NCBI RefSeq assembly: GCF_030388665.1
Contig: NZ_CP128846.1
Location: forward strand, 2,294,001-2,358,000
Length of the DNA: 64,000 nt
Origin: Streptomyces flavofungini
GTDB taxonomy: Bacteria > Actinomycetota > Actinomycetes > Streptomycetales > Streptomycetaceae
Reading direction: 5' to 3'
A program made the translations under genes and the position numbers. Within the stretch, counting starts at the first letter, position 1. Each line of letters starts with the position of its first letter. Below, piece after piece: positions 18,499-26,023 of this stretch. Below the pieces are notes generated by a model, which worked only from the letters and a program-made list of their open reading frames with translations, was not told the DNA's origin and did no database searches.

Positions 18499-19416
18499 GT
18501 GCCAGACCCTACGGACAGGGCTCCGTCCGCCCGCGAGGTTCTCGCGGCGCGCTGCAGGGCCGTCACCGAGGCGCGCTGGTTCACGGTCACCGTCTTCGCG
18601 CTGATCCTCGCCAACGCGGCCCTGCTGGGCGTGGAGACGTACGCGGGTCTGGTGGCGGACTGGCACCGGTGGTTGAGCCTTGCCGAGCACGTCTGTGTGG
18701 CCGCCTTCACCATCGAGATACTCCTGCGCGTCTCCGCGCACGCCGACCGGCCCAGGGACTTCTTCCGCGACCCGTGGAACCTCTTCGACCTGGCCGTGCT
18801 CCTGTCCGCTTTCTTGCCGGTCATCCGTGAGAACGGCACCATCCTGCGGCTGCTGCGCCTGGCGCGCATCCTGCGGGCGGCCCGTTTCCTGCCGCAGCTG
18901 CGCGTGGTGATGGTCGCCGTGGGGCGCAGCCTGCCGGGTACGGTCAGCTTCCTGCTCGTCGGCGCGCTGCTGCTGTATCTGTACGCGATGGTGGGCTGGG
19001 TCTTCTTCGCCGACCACGACCCCGAGCACTTCGGCTCCATCGGCCGTGCCGTCCTCACCTTGTTCCTGTTGATGACCCTGGACGGCCTGGGGGACGCGGT
19101 CCGCGCGGGTCTGGAGATCTCCCGCTGGAGCTTCGTCTACTACGCCTCGTACGTCCTGCTGGCCTCCTTCGTCCTGGTCAACGTCCTCATCGGCGTGGTC
19201 ATCACCTCGCTGGAGGAAGCACGCGACATGGAGAAGAAGCGCGATGCGGAAGGTGACGCCGTGGCCTCCTCCGGCACCGCGGCGCCCGTCGACCAGGACC
19301 TGCTGCGCGAACGCATCGCCACAGCGCGCCGCGCCCTCGACGATCTCGAACGGACCCTCACACCCCCGCAGCGGGAAGCGGAGCAAACCGTTTCGACGTC
19401 CAGTAGGCACCCATAG
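18499..19416 (+). CDS. Voltage-gated-type ion channel, NaChBac-like single-domain subunit
   Basis: 305 residues, GTG start at 18499. Six membrane helices can be read: S1 near WFTVTVFALILANAALL, S2 AEHVCVAAFTIEILLRV, S3 NLFDLAVLLSAFLPV, an S4 with Arg at every third or fourth place (RLLRLARILRAARFLPQLR), S5 GTVSFLLVGALLLYLYAM, pore loop and S6 YASYVLLASFVLVNVLIGVVI. The pore reads TLDGLGDAV where NaChBac has TLESWAS, so ion selectivity is uncertain. A cytoplasmic tail with coiled-coil character follows (LLRERIATARRALDDLERTL), as in bacterial sodium channels, where it drives tetramer assembly. A BlaI-type dyad lies 91 bases upstream. Confidence 0.88.
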   Translation: MPDPTDRAPSAREVLAARCRAVTEARWFTVTVFALILANAALLGVETYAGLVADWHRWLSLAEHVCVAAFTIEILLRVSAHADRPRDFFRDPWNLFDLAVLLSAFLPVIRENGTILRLLRLARILRAARFLPQLRVVMVAVGRSLPGTVSFLLVGALLLYLYAMVGWVFFADHDPEHFGSIGRAVLTLFLLMTLDGLGDAVRAGLEISRWSFVYYASYVLLASFVLVNVLIGVVITSLEEARDMEKKRDAEGDAVASSGTAAPVDQDLLRERIATARRALDDLERTLTPPQREAEQTVSTSSRHP

Positions 19417-19440
19417 CGAAGCAGACCTCAACCGCCCCTG

Positions 19441-20658
19441 CTACAGCACCCGTCGGGCTCCGGGCAGTCGGCGCAGCCCCGCTGCGAGCAGGAAGGAAGC
19501 CGGGACGGCGAGACCCGACACGATCAGCCAGGCGGTCACGGGCGGCAGAGCCCGGTCGGCAAGGAAGTACTGCGCGGTCACCACCAGCGGCAGATGGATC
19601 ACGTAGACGGCGTAGGCGCCGGCGGCCAGTTCCTTCTGAAGGCGTCCGCGGCGGGTGACGGCCTCACGAAAGAGCGCGAGGAAGCCGACGCACAGCGACA
19701 CGCACAGCGCGCTGTCGTACGCCGCCCAGAGCGCCGATGGCGTGTCGAGTCCGCCGGGGCCGAAGCAGTCCGCGTCAGCGCCGACCGCGAACAGTGCAGC
19801 CGCTCCCGCCGCACCCCCGGCGAGCCACACCCAGCCGACGCGGGCGTCGAACCGCTCAAGCCAGTCGCGCCGCGAGGCCAGGACGCCGAGCGTGAAGAAG
19901 GCGGCGTACTGCGGGAACCGGGCGGGCTCGACCTGGAGGATGTCCAGGAACGGCACCCACTCGTCGAGCGGGTACGCCAGCCGGATCAGGAAGGACGCGA
20001 CGGCGATCACGGTGGCGAGCAGCAGCAGGTGCCGGTGCCCGGGCGCCGCTTCCGCACGCGGGGAGCGGGCGCGCTCGCGGTCGCCGGCCAGGAGGCGGGC
20101 CAGCCACCGGCACAGGACGTACAGCAGGCTGTAGGCGAGCAGGTTCTGAATGAACCACAGGTGCCCGAACTGCAGGTCCGGCCAGGACGGTCCGCTCCAG
20201 TCGGCGGGCTCGTCCCCGAGCCCGAGGTACACGTCGGTGAAGTAGCGCGGGAACGCGATCGACGGCAGGCCGCGGTAGTGCACGTAGTACGCGTACATCA
20301 GCCCCGGCACGATCGTGAGCGCGCCCACGGTCAAGGGGATGCCGAGGCGCAGTAACCGCCCCTTCAGGAAGGCGCGTCCGCCCCGCCGCCGGCAGGAGAC
20401 GGGCACGAAGACCGCGGAGGCGAAGAAGAACAGGCTCATGAAGAAGGAGCCGTCGAGGGCGGAGAGGGTGGCGAGCGGGCCGGTGCGGGGCTGGTCTTCG
20501 ACGTACCACCAGTCGGCGGGCCCGTAGGGCTGGGCGGCGTGGTGGATCACGACCAGGACGGTCAGGGCGACGCGGAGGTTGTCGAGCCAGTCGAGGCGGG
20601 TGGGTGAGCGCGGTGTCGATTGCTGGGAAGGGGCGTCGGAGCCCGATGCGGTGTGCAT
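19441..20658 (-). CDS. Acyltransferase-3 family membrane protein
   Basis: 405 residues with about ten transmembrane helices, Acyltransferase-3 (OafA-like) family. The N-terminal signature RLDWLDNLRVALTVLVVIHH carries the conserved histidine; FFMSLFFFASAVFVPVS and HLWFIQNLLAYSLLYVL are typical later helices. Such proteins O-acylate sugars, wall polymers or antibiotics; the substrate here is unknown. The start ATG (20656-20658) lies inside a perfect 38-bp palindrome, with no clear ribosome site, and the gene follows a TetR gene by 40 bases on the same strand. Expression is therefore probably tied to that palindrome, either as TetR operator or as an RNA hairpin over the start. Confidence 0.88.
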   Translation of the reverse strand: MHTASGSDAPSQQSTPRSPTRLDWLDNLRVALTVLVVIHHAAQPYGPADWWYVEDQPRTGPLATLSALDGSFFMSLFFFASAVFVPVSCRRRGGRAFLKGRLLRLGIPLTVGALTIVPGLMYAYYVHYRGLPSIAFPRYFTDVYLGLGDEPADWSGPSWPDLQFGHLWFIQNLLAYSLLYVLCRWLARLLAGDRERARSPRAEAAPGHRHLLLLATVIAVASFLIRLAYPLDEWVPFLDILQVEPARFPQYAAFFTLGVLASRRDWLERFDARVGWVWLAGGAAGAAALFAVGADADCFGPGGLDTPSALWAAYDSALCVSLCVGFLALFREAVTRRGRLQKELAAGAYAVYVIHLPLVVTAQYFLADRALPPVTAWLIVSGLAVPASFLLAAGLRRLPGARRVL

Positions 20659-20687
20659 GCGTACACCATGGTGTACGCATGCACACC
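20650..20687. promoter_or_regulatory. Perfect 38-bp palindrome over the acyltransferase start codon
   Basis: Half-site GGTGTGCATGCGTACAC, centre CATG, then the exact reverse complement; every base from 20650 to 20687 pairs. It fills the 40-base gap between the TetR and acyltransferase genes and includes the acyltransferase ATG. As DNA it would be a large operator; as RNA it would be a 17-bp hairpin hiding the start. Confidence 0.9.
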
Positions 20688-20698
20688 CCGCACTGGTG

Positions 20699-21322
20699 CT
20701 AGCCCCCCTTTGCCTCTTCTGCGGAGCCGAAGAACCCCCGCATCAGGAGGATCTGGTTGGCCGCGCTGCGGCGCGCGAGCACCTCGGGGGCGAACATCGG
20801 CTCGTCGAGGTTGGGCTGCATGACGCGCTCCAGGAGCAGCGGGCCGAGGATCAGGCACAGCATCTGGAAGGGCGCCCACTCCCCGACGTCCGCCGCCATT
20901 GCGTCGCTTCCGTGGACGGCGGCCAGGCGCTCCACCTCCACCCGCGCCCCGCTCAGGAGCCGCTCGAAAAGGGCCGCGCTCGCCTCGCTGTCCTCGAGCA
21001 GCACCTGGCGCAGATAGCCGCGCAGCACCGGGTCCGCCCCGAACACACGCGCCGAGACGTCGCCGAGGGACGCCATCAGCTCCGCCCCGGGCTCCAGCTC
21101 ACGCAGTTCGCGTCCGATGCGGTCGAGCACATGGGTGTCGACGGCCGCCCGCAGCCCTTCTTTCGAGCCGAAGTGCTTGGTCACGAGTGCCGGGGACAGT
21201 CCCGCGGCAGCCGCCACGGCCCGGGTCGACGTCGCCTCGAAGCCCCGCTCGGCGAACAGTTCAAGTGCCGCCTCGCGCAGTCGGGCCCGCCCGGTCAGGT
21301 CGTTCTTCGCCACCGCTCGCAT
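20699..21322 (-). CDS. TetR-family transcriptional regulator
   Basis: 207 residues. N-terminal helix-turn-helix typical of the family: LREAALELFAERGFEATSTRAVAAAAGLSPALVTKHFGSKEGLRAAV (in two blocks, turn at AAAAGLSPALV). The C-terminal ligand/dimer domain has no recognisable signature. It is followed on the same strand by the acyltransferase gene across a 38-bp palindrome; both probably form one unit under this regulator. The upstream gap to the TerD gene stop (21323-21388) is short, so its promoter must lie within about 65 bases. Confidence 0.92.
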   Translation of the reverse strand: MRAVAKNDLTGRARLREAALELFAERGFEATSTRAVAAAAGLSPALVTKHFGSKEGLRAAVDTHVLDRIGRELRELEPGAELMASLGDVSARVFGADPVLRGYLRQVLLEDSEASAALFERLLSGARVEVERLAAVHGSDAMAADVGEWAPFQMLCLILGPLLLERVMQPNLDEPMFAPEVLARRSAANQILLMRGFFGSAEEAKGG

Positions 21323-21388
21323 GAGCAGAAGCGTAACGAGCGGTCCCTGTGAGGGTTCTGGCCTTGCGGCGCGTGAGTACGCCGTGGC

Positions 21389-21976
21389 TCACAGGTGGGC
21401 GGCGATGGCGGGCATGAGGTCCTGGAAGGTGCGACCCGCGGCCGGTTCTCCGATGGCCTTCATCTGCCAGCCGGGGCCGGTCCGCTGGACCTTGGCCATG
21501 ATCTGGGCGGTGTGGTTGCCGCCGCCGGTGAGGGTGTAGCGGGCCAGCTCCTGTCCGCTCGTTTCGTCGATCAGGCGGCAGAAGGCGTTCTGGACCTCGG
21601 CGAAGGTCTGGCCGGTGAAGGAGTTGACGGTGAAGACGATCTGGTCGACCTCCGCGGGGACGCGGGCGAGGTCGACGAGGATGGCTTCGTCGTCGCCGCC
21701 CTGACCCGCGCCGCCGACCAGGTTGTCGCCGGTGTGACGCACGGACCCGTCCTTGCTGGTGAGGTGCTGGAAGAACACGAAGTCGACCGGCTGTCCGGCG
21801 GCGAACAGCACGGCGGAGGCATCCAGGTCGATCTCGCCGCCGCCGGTGAGCTTGGCGAGGAAGCCCTTGCGCGGGGCGGCCTGCCAGCCGAGCCCCATGC
21901 GTACGGAGCTCAGCGTGGTGCCATCGGTCTTGCTCAGGTTGATCTGCTGACCCTTGGTGAGGTTCACGGAGGACAT
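21389..21976 (-). CDS. TerD-family calcium-binding stress protein (first copy)
   Basis: 195 residues. TerD signatures: NLTKGQQINLSK, MGLGWQAAPRKGF, GGEIDLDASAVLF, and GDNLVGGAGQGGDDEAILVDL, which carries the Asp-rich calcium site. TerD proteins are cytoplasmic calcium-binding proteins linked to tellurite tolerance, phage inhibition and, in Streptomyces, to differentiation. GGAGGA stands shortly before the ATG. It lacks its own TCTACA-N4-TGTAGA dyad; it may be read from the upstream TerD promoter through the frameshifted gene (same strand). Confidence 0.93.
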   Translation of the reverse strand: MSSVNLTKGQQINLSKTDGTTLSSVRMGLGWQAAPRKGFLAKLTGGGEIDLDASAVLFAAGQPVDFVFFQHLTSKDGSVRHTGDNLVGGAGQGGDDEAILVDLARVPAEVDQIVFTVNSFTGQTFAEVQNAFCRLIDETSGQELARYTLTGGGNHTAQIMAKVQRTGPGWQMKAIGEPAAGRTFQDLMPAIAAHL

Positions 21977-22024
21977 GGAGGAGCTTCTTTCTGTACTGGG
22001 GCGAGTGGCCGGGGGGGGTGTGGG

Positions 22025-22733
22025 TTACTGCGGGTGGGGTGGGCTCGCGGAGAGCTGCTGGCGCAGGTACGGGAGCATGCCGCGCTCCAGCAGCGCCTGC
22101 TGCCAGGTGTTACGGGCCTGTTCGGCCGCCGGATTGTGGACGACAAGCGGCGGAGCCGGAGTGGTGCGTCGGCGAAGTGCTGTCGTGAGCAGGCCGCCGA
22201 GTCCCATAGCGGTGGTGACGACCGAGATCAGGGCGCTGATCCATCCGGAGGTGATGAGGGAGGGGGCCATCCGGCTCTCTGGCGTGACGAGTCGGATGCC
22301 GTACCCGAGGAAGAGGAAGGCCACGCCGGCGATCGCGGAGAGGAGCGGAGCCAGGACCGCGACGGCCGGAAGCAGCACCCCGGCTCCAGGACTGGTGGGA
22401 GGCCGTGACGGCTCGCCCGGGTCCTGGAGGACGTGGGTCACTGCGGCGCGGGCTCGCCGATAGGCCCGGTACTCATCGGCGGCCGTCCCGGCTATCTCCG
22501 TGGCGGAGGCCCAGGCCCGGGCGCGAAGTTGGTGCCTGTCGGGGGCGGTCGACCCCTGTTCCAGGGCGGAGCGGATGTCGGTGACGTCCAGGGCGAGGTT
22601 CAGGACCCACTCGAAGTCGGCCCGGTCCTCCGGGCGCAGGTGCGGCAGGTGTGTCACATCTCTTCCCGGCGATGCTGACGATGAGGTTGAGCACGCGCGT
22701 GCCGTGGTCTGCCAGCCTCCACGAGGTCCGCAT
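22025..22733 (-). pseudogene. Frameshifted membrane protein gene between two TerD genes
   Basis: Two reading frames join to one plausible protein. From the ATG at 22733 the first frame reads MRTSWRLADHGTRVLNLIVS and stays sensible to IAGK; the second frame continues DVTHLPHLRPEDRADFEWV to the stop at 22025. Dropping one base near 22661 restores a single frame of 235 residues, so one inserted base separates them: a real mutation or a sequencing error. The restored product has two hydrophobic helices (LLPAVAVLAPLLSAIAGVAF and SALISVVTTAMGLGGLL) and an Arg-rich tail. Family not recognised. Position between two terD genes on the same strand suggests a shared transcript starting at the 23409 operator. 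Confidence 0.65.
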
Positions 22734-22773
22734 CCCTGGCCCGCCGAGCTGGCGGAGGCTGGCGAACTGGTTC

Positions 22774-23349
22774 TCAGACGGTGACGCCGAAGTCGGCGGC
22801 GATACCGGCGAGGCCGCTGGCGTAGCCCTGGCCGACCGCGCGGAACTTCCACTCCTCGCCGTTGCGGTACAGCTCCCCGAAGACCATGGCCGTCTCGGTG
22901 GAGGCGTCCTCGGTGAGGTCGTAGCGGGCGATCTCCTGGCTGTCGGCCTGGTTCACGACACGGATGAAGGCGCCTCGGACCTGGCCGAAGGACTGCTGGC
23001 GGGCCTCGGCGTCATGGATGGACACCGGGAACGTGATCCTGGTGACGTCGGCGGGAACCGCGGCGAGATCGACCTTGATGACCTCGTCGTCGCCCTCGCC
23101 CTGGCCGGTGAGATTGTCACCGGTGTGCTCCACGGAGCCGTCGGGGCTCTTGAGGTTGTTGTAGAAGACGAAGTGCCCGTTGGAGGCGACCTTGCCGGAG
23201 TCCCCCACGAGCAGCGCGGACGCGTCCAGGTCGAAGTCCGTGCCGGTGGTGGTACGCACGTCCCAGCCGAGACCGACCAGGACGGCCGTCAGCCCGGGGG
23301 CCTCCTTGCCGAGCGACACGTTGCCACCCTTGGACAGCGAAACTCCCAT
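22774..23349 (-). CDS. TerD-family calcium-binding stress protein (second copy)
   Basis: 191 residues, the classic TerD/TerE length: [59 protein letters not shown] and [16 protein letters not shown] are all present, so both acidic calcium-binding loops are intact. Closest here to the canonical tellurite-resistance TerD. It heads a minus-strand run (TerD, frameshifted gene, TerD) and is divergent from blaI; the BlaI-type operator at 23409-23424 lies 60 bases upstream of its start. Expected to be derepressed together with blaI when the M56 protease or another signal removes the repressor (inference). Confidence 0.95.
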   Translation of the reverse strand: MGVSLSKGGNVSLGKEAPGLTAVLVGLGWDVRTTTGTDFDLDASALLVGDSGKVASNGHFVFYNNLKSPDGSVEHTGDNLTGQGEGDDEVIKVDLAAVPADVTRITFPVSIHDAEARQQSFGQVRGAFIRVVNQADSQEIARYDLTEDASTETAMVFGELYRNGEEWKFRAVGQGYASGLAGIAADFGVTV

Positions 23350-23408
23350 GCTCTACTCCCGAGTTGAGTCAACCAAGGGCTCGGACGCGCAGCCCACGAA
23401 GCCTAGAA

Positions 23409-23424
23409 TCTACAGCACTGTAGA
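23409..23424. promoter_or_regulatory. BlaI-type operator, site 2 (terD / blaI)
   Basis: TCTACA-GCAC-TGTAGA in the divergent gap between terD and blaI. In the terD direction the right half runs into TAGATT, which looks like a -10 box, so repressor bound here would cover the promoter. Position beside blaI suggests autoregulation. Confidence 0.8.
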
Positions 23425-23516
23425 GAACTCGGGTGGGACGTCCCGCGACCGCCTACGACTGAATTCGGCCTTGATGAGCCCCGGTTGCCCACCGGCGGGC
23501 CAGTACGATGTGGCGC

Positions 23517-23545
23517 GCTCCGGACACACGGGGGAGGTCCGGAGC
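23517..23545 (+). other. Leader hairpin before blaI
   Basis: GCTCCGGAC / GTCCGGAGC inverted repeat, 9-bp stem and 11-base loop, ending 15 bases before the blaI ATG and just ahead of its GGGAG ribosome site. It could modulate translation or stability of the blaI message. Confidence 0.35.
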
Positions 23546-23560
23546 AGAAGGGAGCCGGGC

Positions 23561-23965
23561 ATGACGGACACAGGACGCGGCCGGGACGATTCACGCCACC
23601 GGCGGCGCGGACAGGGCGAGCTGGAAGCACTCGTCCTGTCCTCGTTGCGCGAGGCCGACGAGGCGGTGAGCGCGGCCTGGGTCCAGGAACGGCTCGGCGG
23701 CGACCTCGCCTACACCACCGTGATCACGATCCTCACCCGACTGCTCGCCAAGGGCGTGGTGACCAGGGAGCGCGTGGGCCGGTCGTTCGTATGGACCTCG
23801 GCCTCCGACGAGGCGGGACTCGCGGCGCACAAGATGCGCAAGGTCCTCGACGGCGAACGGGACCGCGAAGCGGTCCTCGCCAGCTTCATCACGGCCCTGT
23901 CCGCCGAGGACGAGCGGGTGTTGCGGGACCTGTTGCGCGACACCCCCGCGGGGCGGGAAGACTGA
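23561..23965 (+). CDS. BlaI/MecI-family transcriptional repressor
   Basis: 134 residues. Winged-helix domain: GELEALVLSSLREADEAVSAAWVQERLG, recognition helix region YTTVITILTRLLAKGVVTRERVG and wing SFVWTS; then the dimerisation helices (AVLASFITALSAEDERVLRDLL). In staphylococci and bacilli such repressors are cleaved after signalling by a BlaR/MecR protease; here the M56 protease gene follows by 6 bases. The likely operator is TCTACA-N4-TGTAGA, present at 23409 in its own upstream region and at five other promoters between 18.4 and 29.2 kb, none before a beta-lactamase gene. Probably a local stress-regulon repressor. ATG at 23561 follows GGGAG. Confidence 0.95.
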   Translation: MTDTGRGRDDSRHRRRGQGELEALVLSSLREADEAVSAAWVQERLGGDLAYTTVITILTRLLAKGVVTRERVGRSFVWTSASDEAGLAAHKMRKVLDGERDREAVLASFITALSAEDERVLRDLLRDTPAGRED

Positions 23966-23971
23966 CACCTC

Positions 23972-24907
23972 ATGGGGGTCTTCATCTTCCTGCCGCTGGT
24001 GCTGCCGCTGACGGCCTGGCCGGTGGCACGCCTGGCCGAACAGCACCTGCACCCGCGCCTAGCCACCCGCCTCCTGACCGGGGTGGCCGTGGTGATGGCC
24101 ACGTGCAGCACGGTCAGCCTGGGCCTGCTCATGGTCGTGGGCACCGCACAACTGCCCGGCAACCCGCTGCCGGACGGCTGGTCGGACCCGGAGGTACGCG
24201 AGGCCGTCCCGTACGAGGAGGTCGTCGGCAAGATCGCCATCCCCGTCCTCCTCGTCGTGGCCACCGGCTGCGGACGCACGATGCGCCGCCACCGGCTCGT
24301 ACGCCGACGGGCCCGCCTGGCACTGCGCGGGGTGCGGGACACGACGGTGGTCGTGCTGGACGACGCCGAGCCCTACGCGTACGCGCTACCGGGCGGCAGG
24401 GCACCTGACCGGATCGTGGTGACGACAGGCCTGCTGTCCTGCCTCCAGGCACCCCAGCGCCGGGCCCTGTTCGCCCACGAGCGGGCCCACCTCGCCGCCG
24501 GGCATCACCGGCACCTGCTCGCGGTGCAGCTGGCAGCCCGCGCCAACCCCTTCCTGCGCCCACTGCGCACGGCCGTCGCGTACACCACCGAGCGCTGGGC
24601 CGACGAAGAAGCCGCCCAGACGGTCGGCGACCGCAGAACAGTCGCCATCGCGATCGGCAAGGCCGCCCTGGTCTCCAAGGGCGCCCCCGCGCCCACGCTC
24701 GCCGGCCTCACAGGGGCGGGGCCGGTCCCGCGCCGCGTCGCGGCCCTGCTGGGCCCGGCACCCCTCGCCCGCAGCTGGCCCTCGGTGTTCACCTCGGTGG
24801 GGCTCGCCGCATGGACGGCGGCCGTCGGGACGGTCGCCTCGGCCATGTCCTCGGCCAACTCGGCCGTGACGATGATCCTCATCCTGCACGCGGCCACACC
24901 CCTGTAG
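23972..24907 (+). CDS. M56-family membrane metalloprotease (BlaR1/MecR1-like, no sensor domain)
   Basis: 311 residues. Zinc motif HERAH in LFAHERAHLAAGHHRH, with a probable third ligand in TERWADEEA, the M56 arrangement. Membrane helices at the N-terminus (FLPLVLPLTAWPVARL, VAVVMATCSTVSLGLLMVV), one near IAIPVLLVVATG and one or two at the C-terminus. It lacks the roughly 250-residue extracellular penicillin-binding domain of BlaR1/MecR1, as do many actinobacterial M56 proteins, so the signal is not evident. Located 6 bases after blaI and surely co-transcribed; it should inactivate BlaI, directly or indirectly (family knowledge, untested here). Confidence 0.93.
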   Translation: MGVFIFLPLVLPLTAWPVARLAEQHLHPRLATRLLTGVAVVMATCSTVSLGLLMVVGTAQLPGNPLPDGWSDPEVREAVPYEEVVGKIAIPVLLVVATGCGRTMRRHRLVRRRARLALRGVRDTTVVVLDDAEPYAYALPGGRAPDRIVVTTGLLSCLQAPQRRALFAHERAHLAAGHHRHLLAVQLAARANPFLRPLRTAVAYTTERWADEEAAQTVGDRRTVAIAIGKAALVSKGAPAPTLAGLTGAGPVPRRVAALLGPAPLARSWPSVFTSVGLAAWTAAVGTVASAMSSANSAVTMILILHAATPL

Positions 24908-24979
24908 GTCGTGCCCCAGCTGTCGCGGGCACCTGCGCACAGCCCGAGGCCCATCCAGCAGGGGCAGCGCGGCGGCCGG

Positions 24980-25243
24980 TCAGGCGCGGTCCTTGAACCG
25001 CTGGAGCGCGGCCACACCCGCCGCGGCCAAGGCGACCTGGATCGCCCATTCGATCCAGTCGATGCCCCGGGTCTCCGACACACCGAGACCGGCGGCGATG
25101 CCGGTGCCGACCAGGGCCGCGGCGATGCCGACGGCGATCGTCCACAGCATGCCGATCCGCTGGCGCCCCGGCAGGACCAGGCGTCCCAGAGCTCCGATGA
25201 TCAGGCCGATCAGTACCGCACTGATGACACCCGAGATACCCAT
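24980..25243 (-). CDS. GlsB/YeaQ/YmgE-family stress-response membrane protein
   Basis: 87 residues, three hydrophobic helices. Hallmark GISGVISAVLIGLIIGALGRLVLPGRQ followed by GMLWTIAVGIAAALVGTGIA fits the transglycosylase-associated/GlsB family, whose small membrane proteins are induced by stress. Convergent with the M56 gene (72-base gap). There is no TCTACA-N4-TGTAGA dyad in front of it, so despite its place it may be outside the BlaI regulon. Confidence 0.9.
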   Translation of the reverse strand: MGISGVISAVLIGLIIGALGRLVLPGRQRIGMLWTIAVGIAAALVGTGIAAGLGVSETRGIDWIEWAIQVALAAAGVAALQRFKDRA

Positions 25244-25387
25244 CTCATTGCCCCTATGGAGGATTCGTCCCGCTCAGCGGGATACAGCCGACGAACACAG
25301 GGTTGGTTGCGGGCTTCTCCCCGCAGCACCTTGGGGCGGGCCGGCGCCCTCGCTCGTCGCGTGGTCCACCGGCCCGCAGATGGCGTG

Positions 25388-25609
25388 CTACTTCGTCGCG
25401 GCCTCCAGTGCCGCCAGCGCCTGCGCCCACCGCACGTACTTCAGATCCGCGAGATCGGCCACCGTCTTGACGCCGAACGCCTCCTTGAGCAGCTCACCGT
25501 CGCGGTCCGATACACCCTTCAACGCGGACACCGGCGCAGCGAGGACCTCCGCGATCTCCTTGTCCACCCACGCCTTATCCACCACTTTGCCCAGTTCGAT
25601 CGTGGCCAT
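25388..25609 (-). CDS. Small helix-hairpin-helix-like protein
   Basis: 73 residues; ATG at 25609 chosen because GGGAGGA stands just upstream and because the longer frame before it has no protein-like character. Sequence SALKGVSDRDGELLKEAFGVKTVADLADLKY resembles helix-hairpin-helix DNA-binding repeats, with an acidic N-terminal helix (WVDKEIAEVLAAP). Function unknown; DNA binding or protein contact is possible. A BlaI-type dyad lies 52 bases upstream of the start, so it is a probable regulon member. Confidence 0.8.
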   Translation of the reverse strand: MATIELGKVVDKAWVDKEIAEVLAAPVSALKGVSDRDGELLKEAFGVKTVADLADLKYVRWAQALAALEAATK

Positions 25610-25660
25610 GACAGTCCTCCCAGGAGACGGAAACGGCAAGGCAAGGGGCACCCCCCGCCT

Positions 25661-25676
25661 TCTACATTCATGTAGA
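25661..25676. promoter_or_regulatory. BlaI-type operator, site 3 (HHH protein)
   Basis: TCTACA-TTCA-TGTAGA, extended by three more paired bases on each side (25658-25679, CCT...AGG), making it the longest of the six dyads. It lies 52 bases upstream of the HHH-protein start. Confidence 0.78.
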
Positions 25677-25953
25677 AGGCTAGAGGACAGGAGCCGCCTG
25701 CGGAGCGGAGAGCCGTCAATTCGGCGCCAATACACCCGCCCCCGGACGGCCCACCCGGACGAGGGAGAGAGAACTCCGCCATCATCACCCGGACAGGTAG
25801 CGGCAGTCGGGCCCGAAGAGGTACTCCGAGTGACGCCCCACCGTGAGTCGAGGCATCGCGCACCCTCCATCGGGGCGGACGCGAGCGCTCGCACGTCGGC
25901 ACGCCTCCCGACCCGCGTCCCGGCCCCCTCACGGCGCGAGCCCTACCCTAATT

Positions 25954-25969
25954 TCTACACGCATGTAGA
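25954..25969. promoter_or_regulatory. BlaI-type operator, site 4 (LCP gene)
   Basis: TCTACA-CGCA-TGTAGA, 55 bases before the LCP start. The right half reads on as TAGAGT in the gene direction, resembling a -10 hexamer. Apart from this and site 3 the 25610-26023 interval shows no gene. Confidence 0.78.
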
Positions 25970-26023
25970 GTTCAGCTCCTTGACGCCACACCCTTGTGAC
26001 CCCGGAGCTGGACTGGAGATGGG

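Noticed and set aside
20659..20879. Upstream extension of the acyltransferase in other frames through the palindrome
   Set aside because: Only the ATG at 20658 is in frame with the conserved RLDWLDNLR segment; the other ATGs give unrelated short peptides.
23561..24907. Classical beta-lactam resistance operon
   Set aside because: No beta-lactamase or altered penicillin-binding protein gene is near, and the M56 protein lacks the penicillin-binding sensor.
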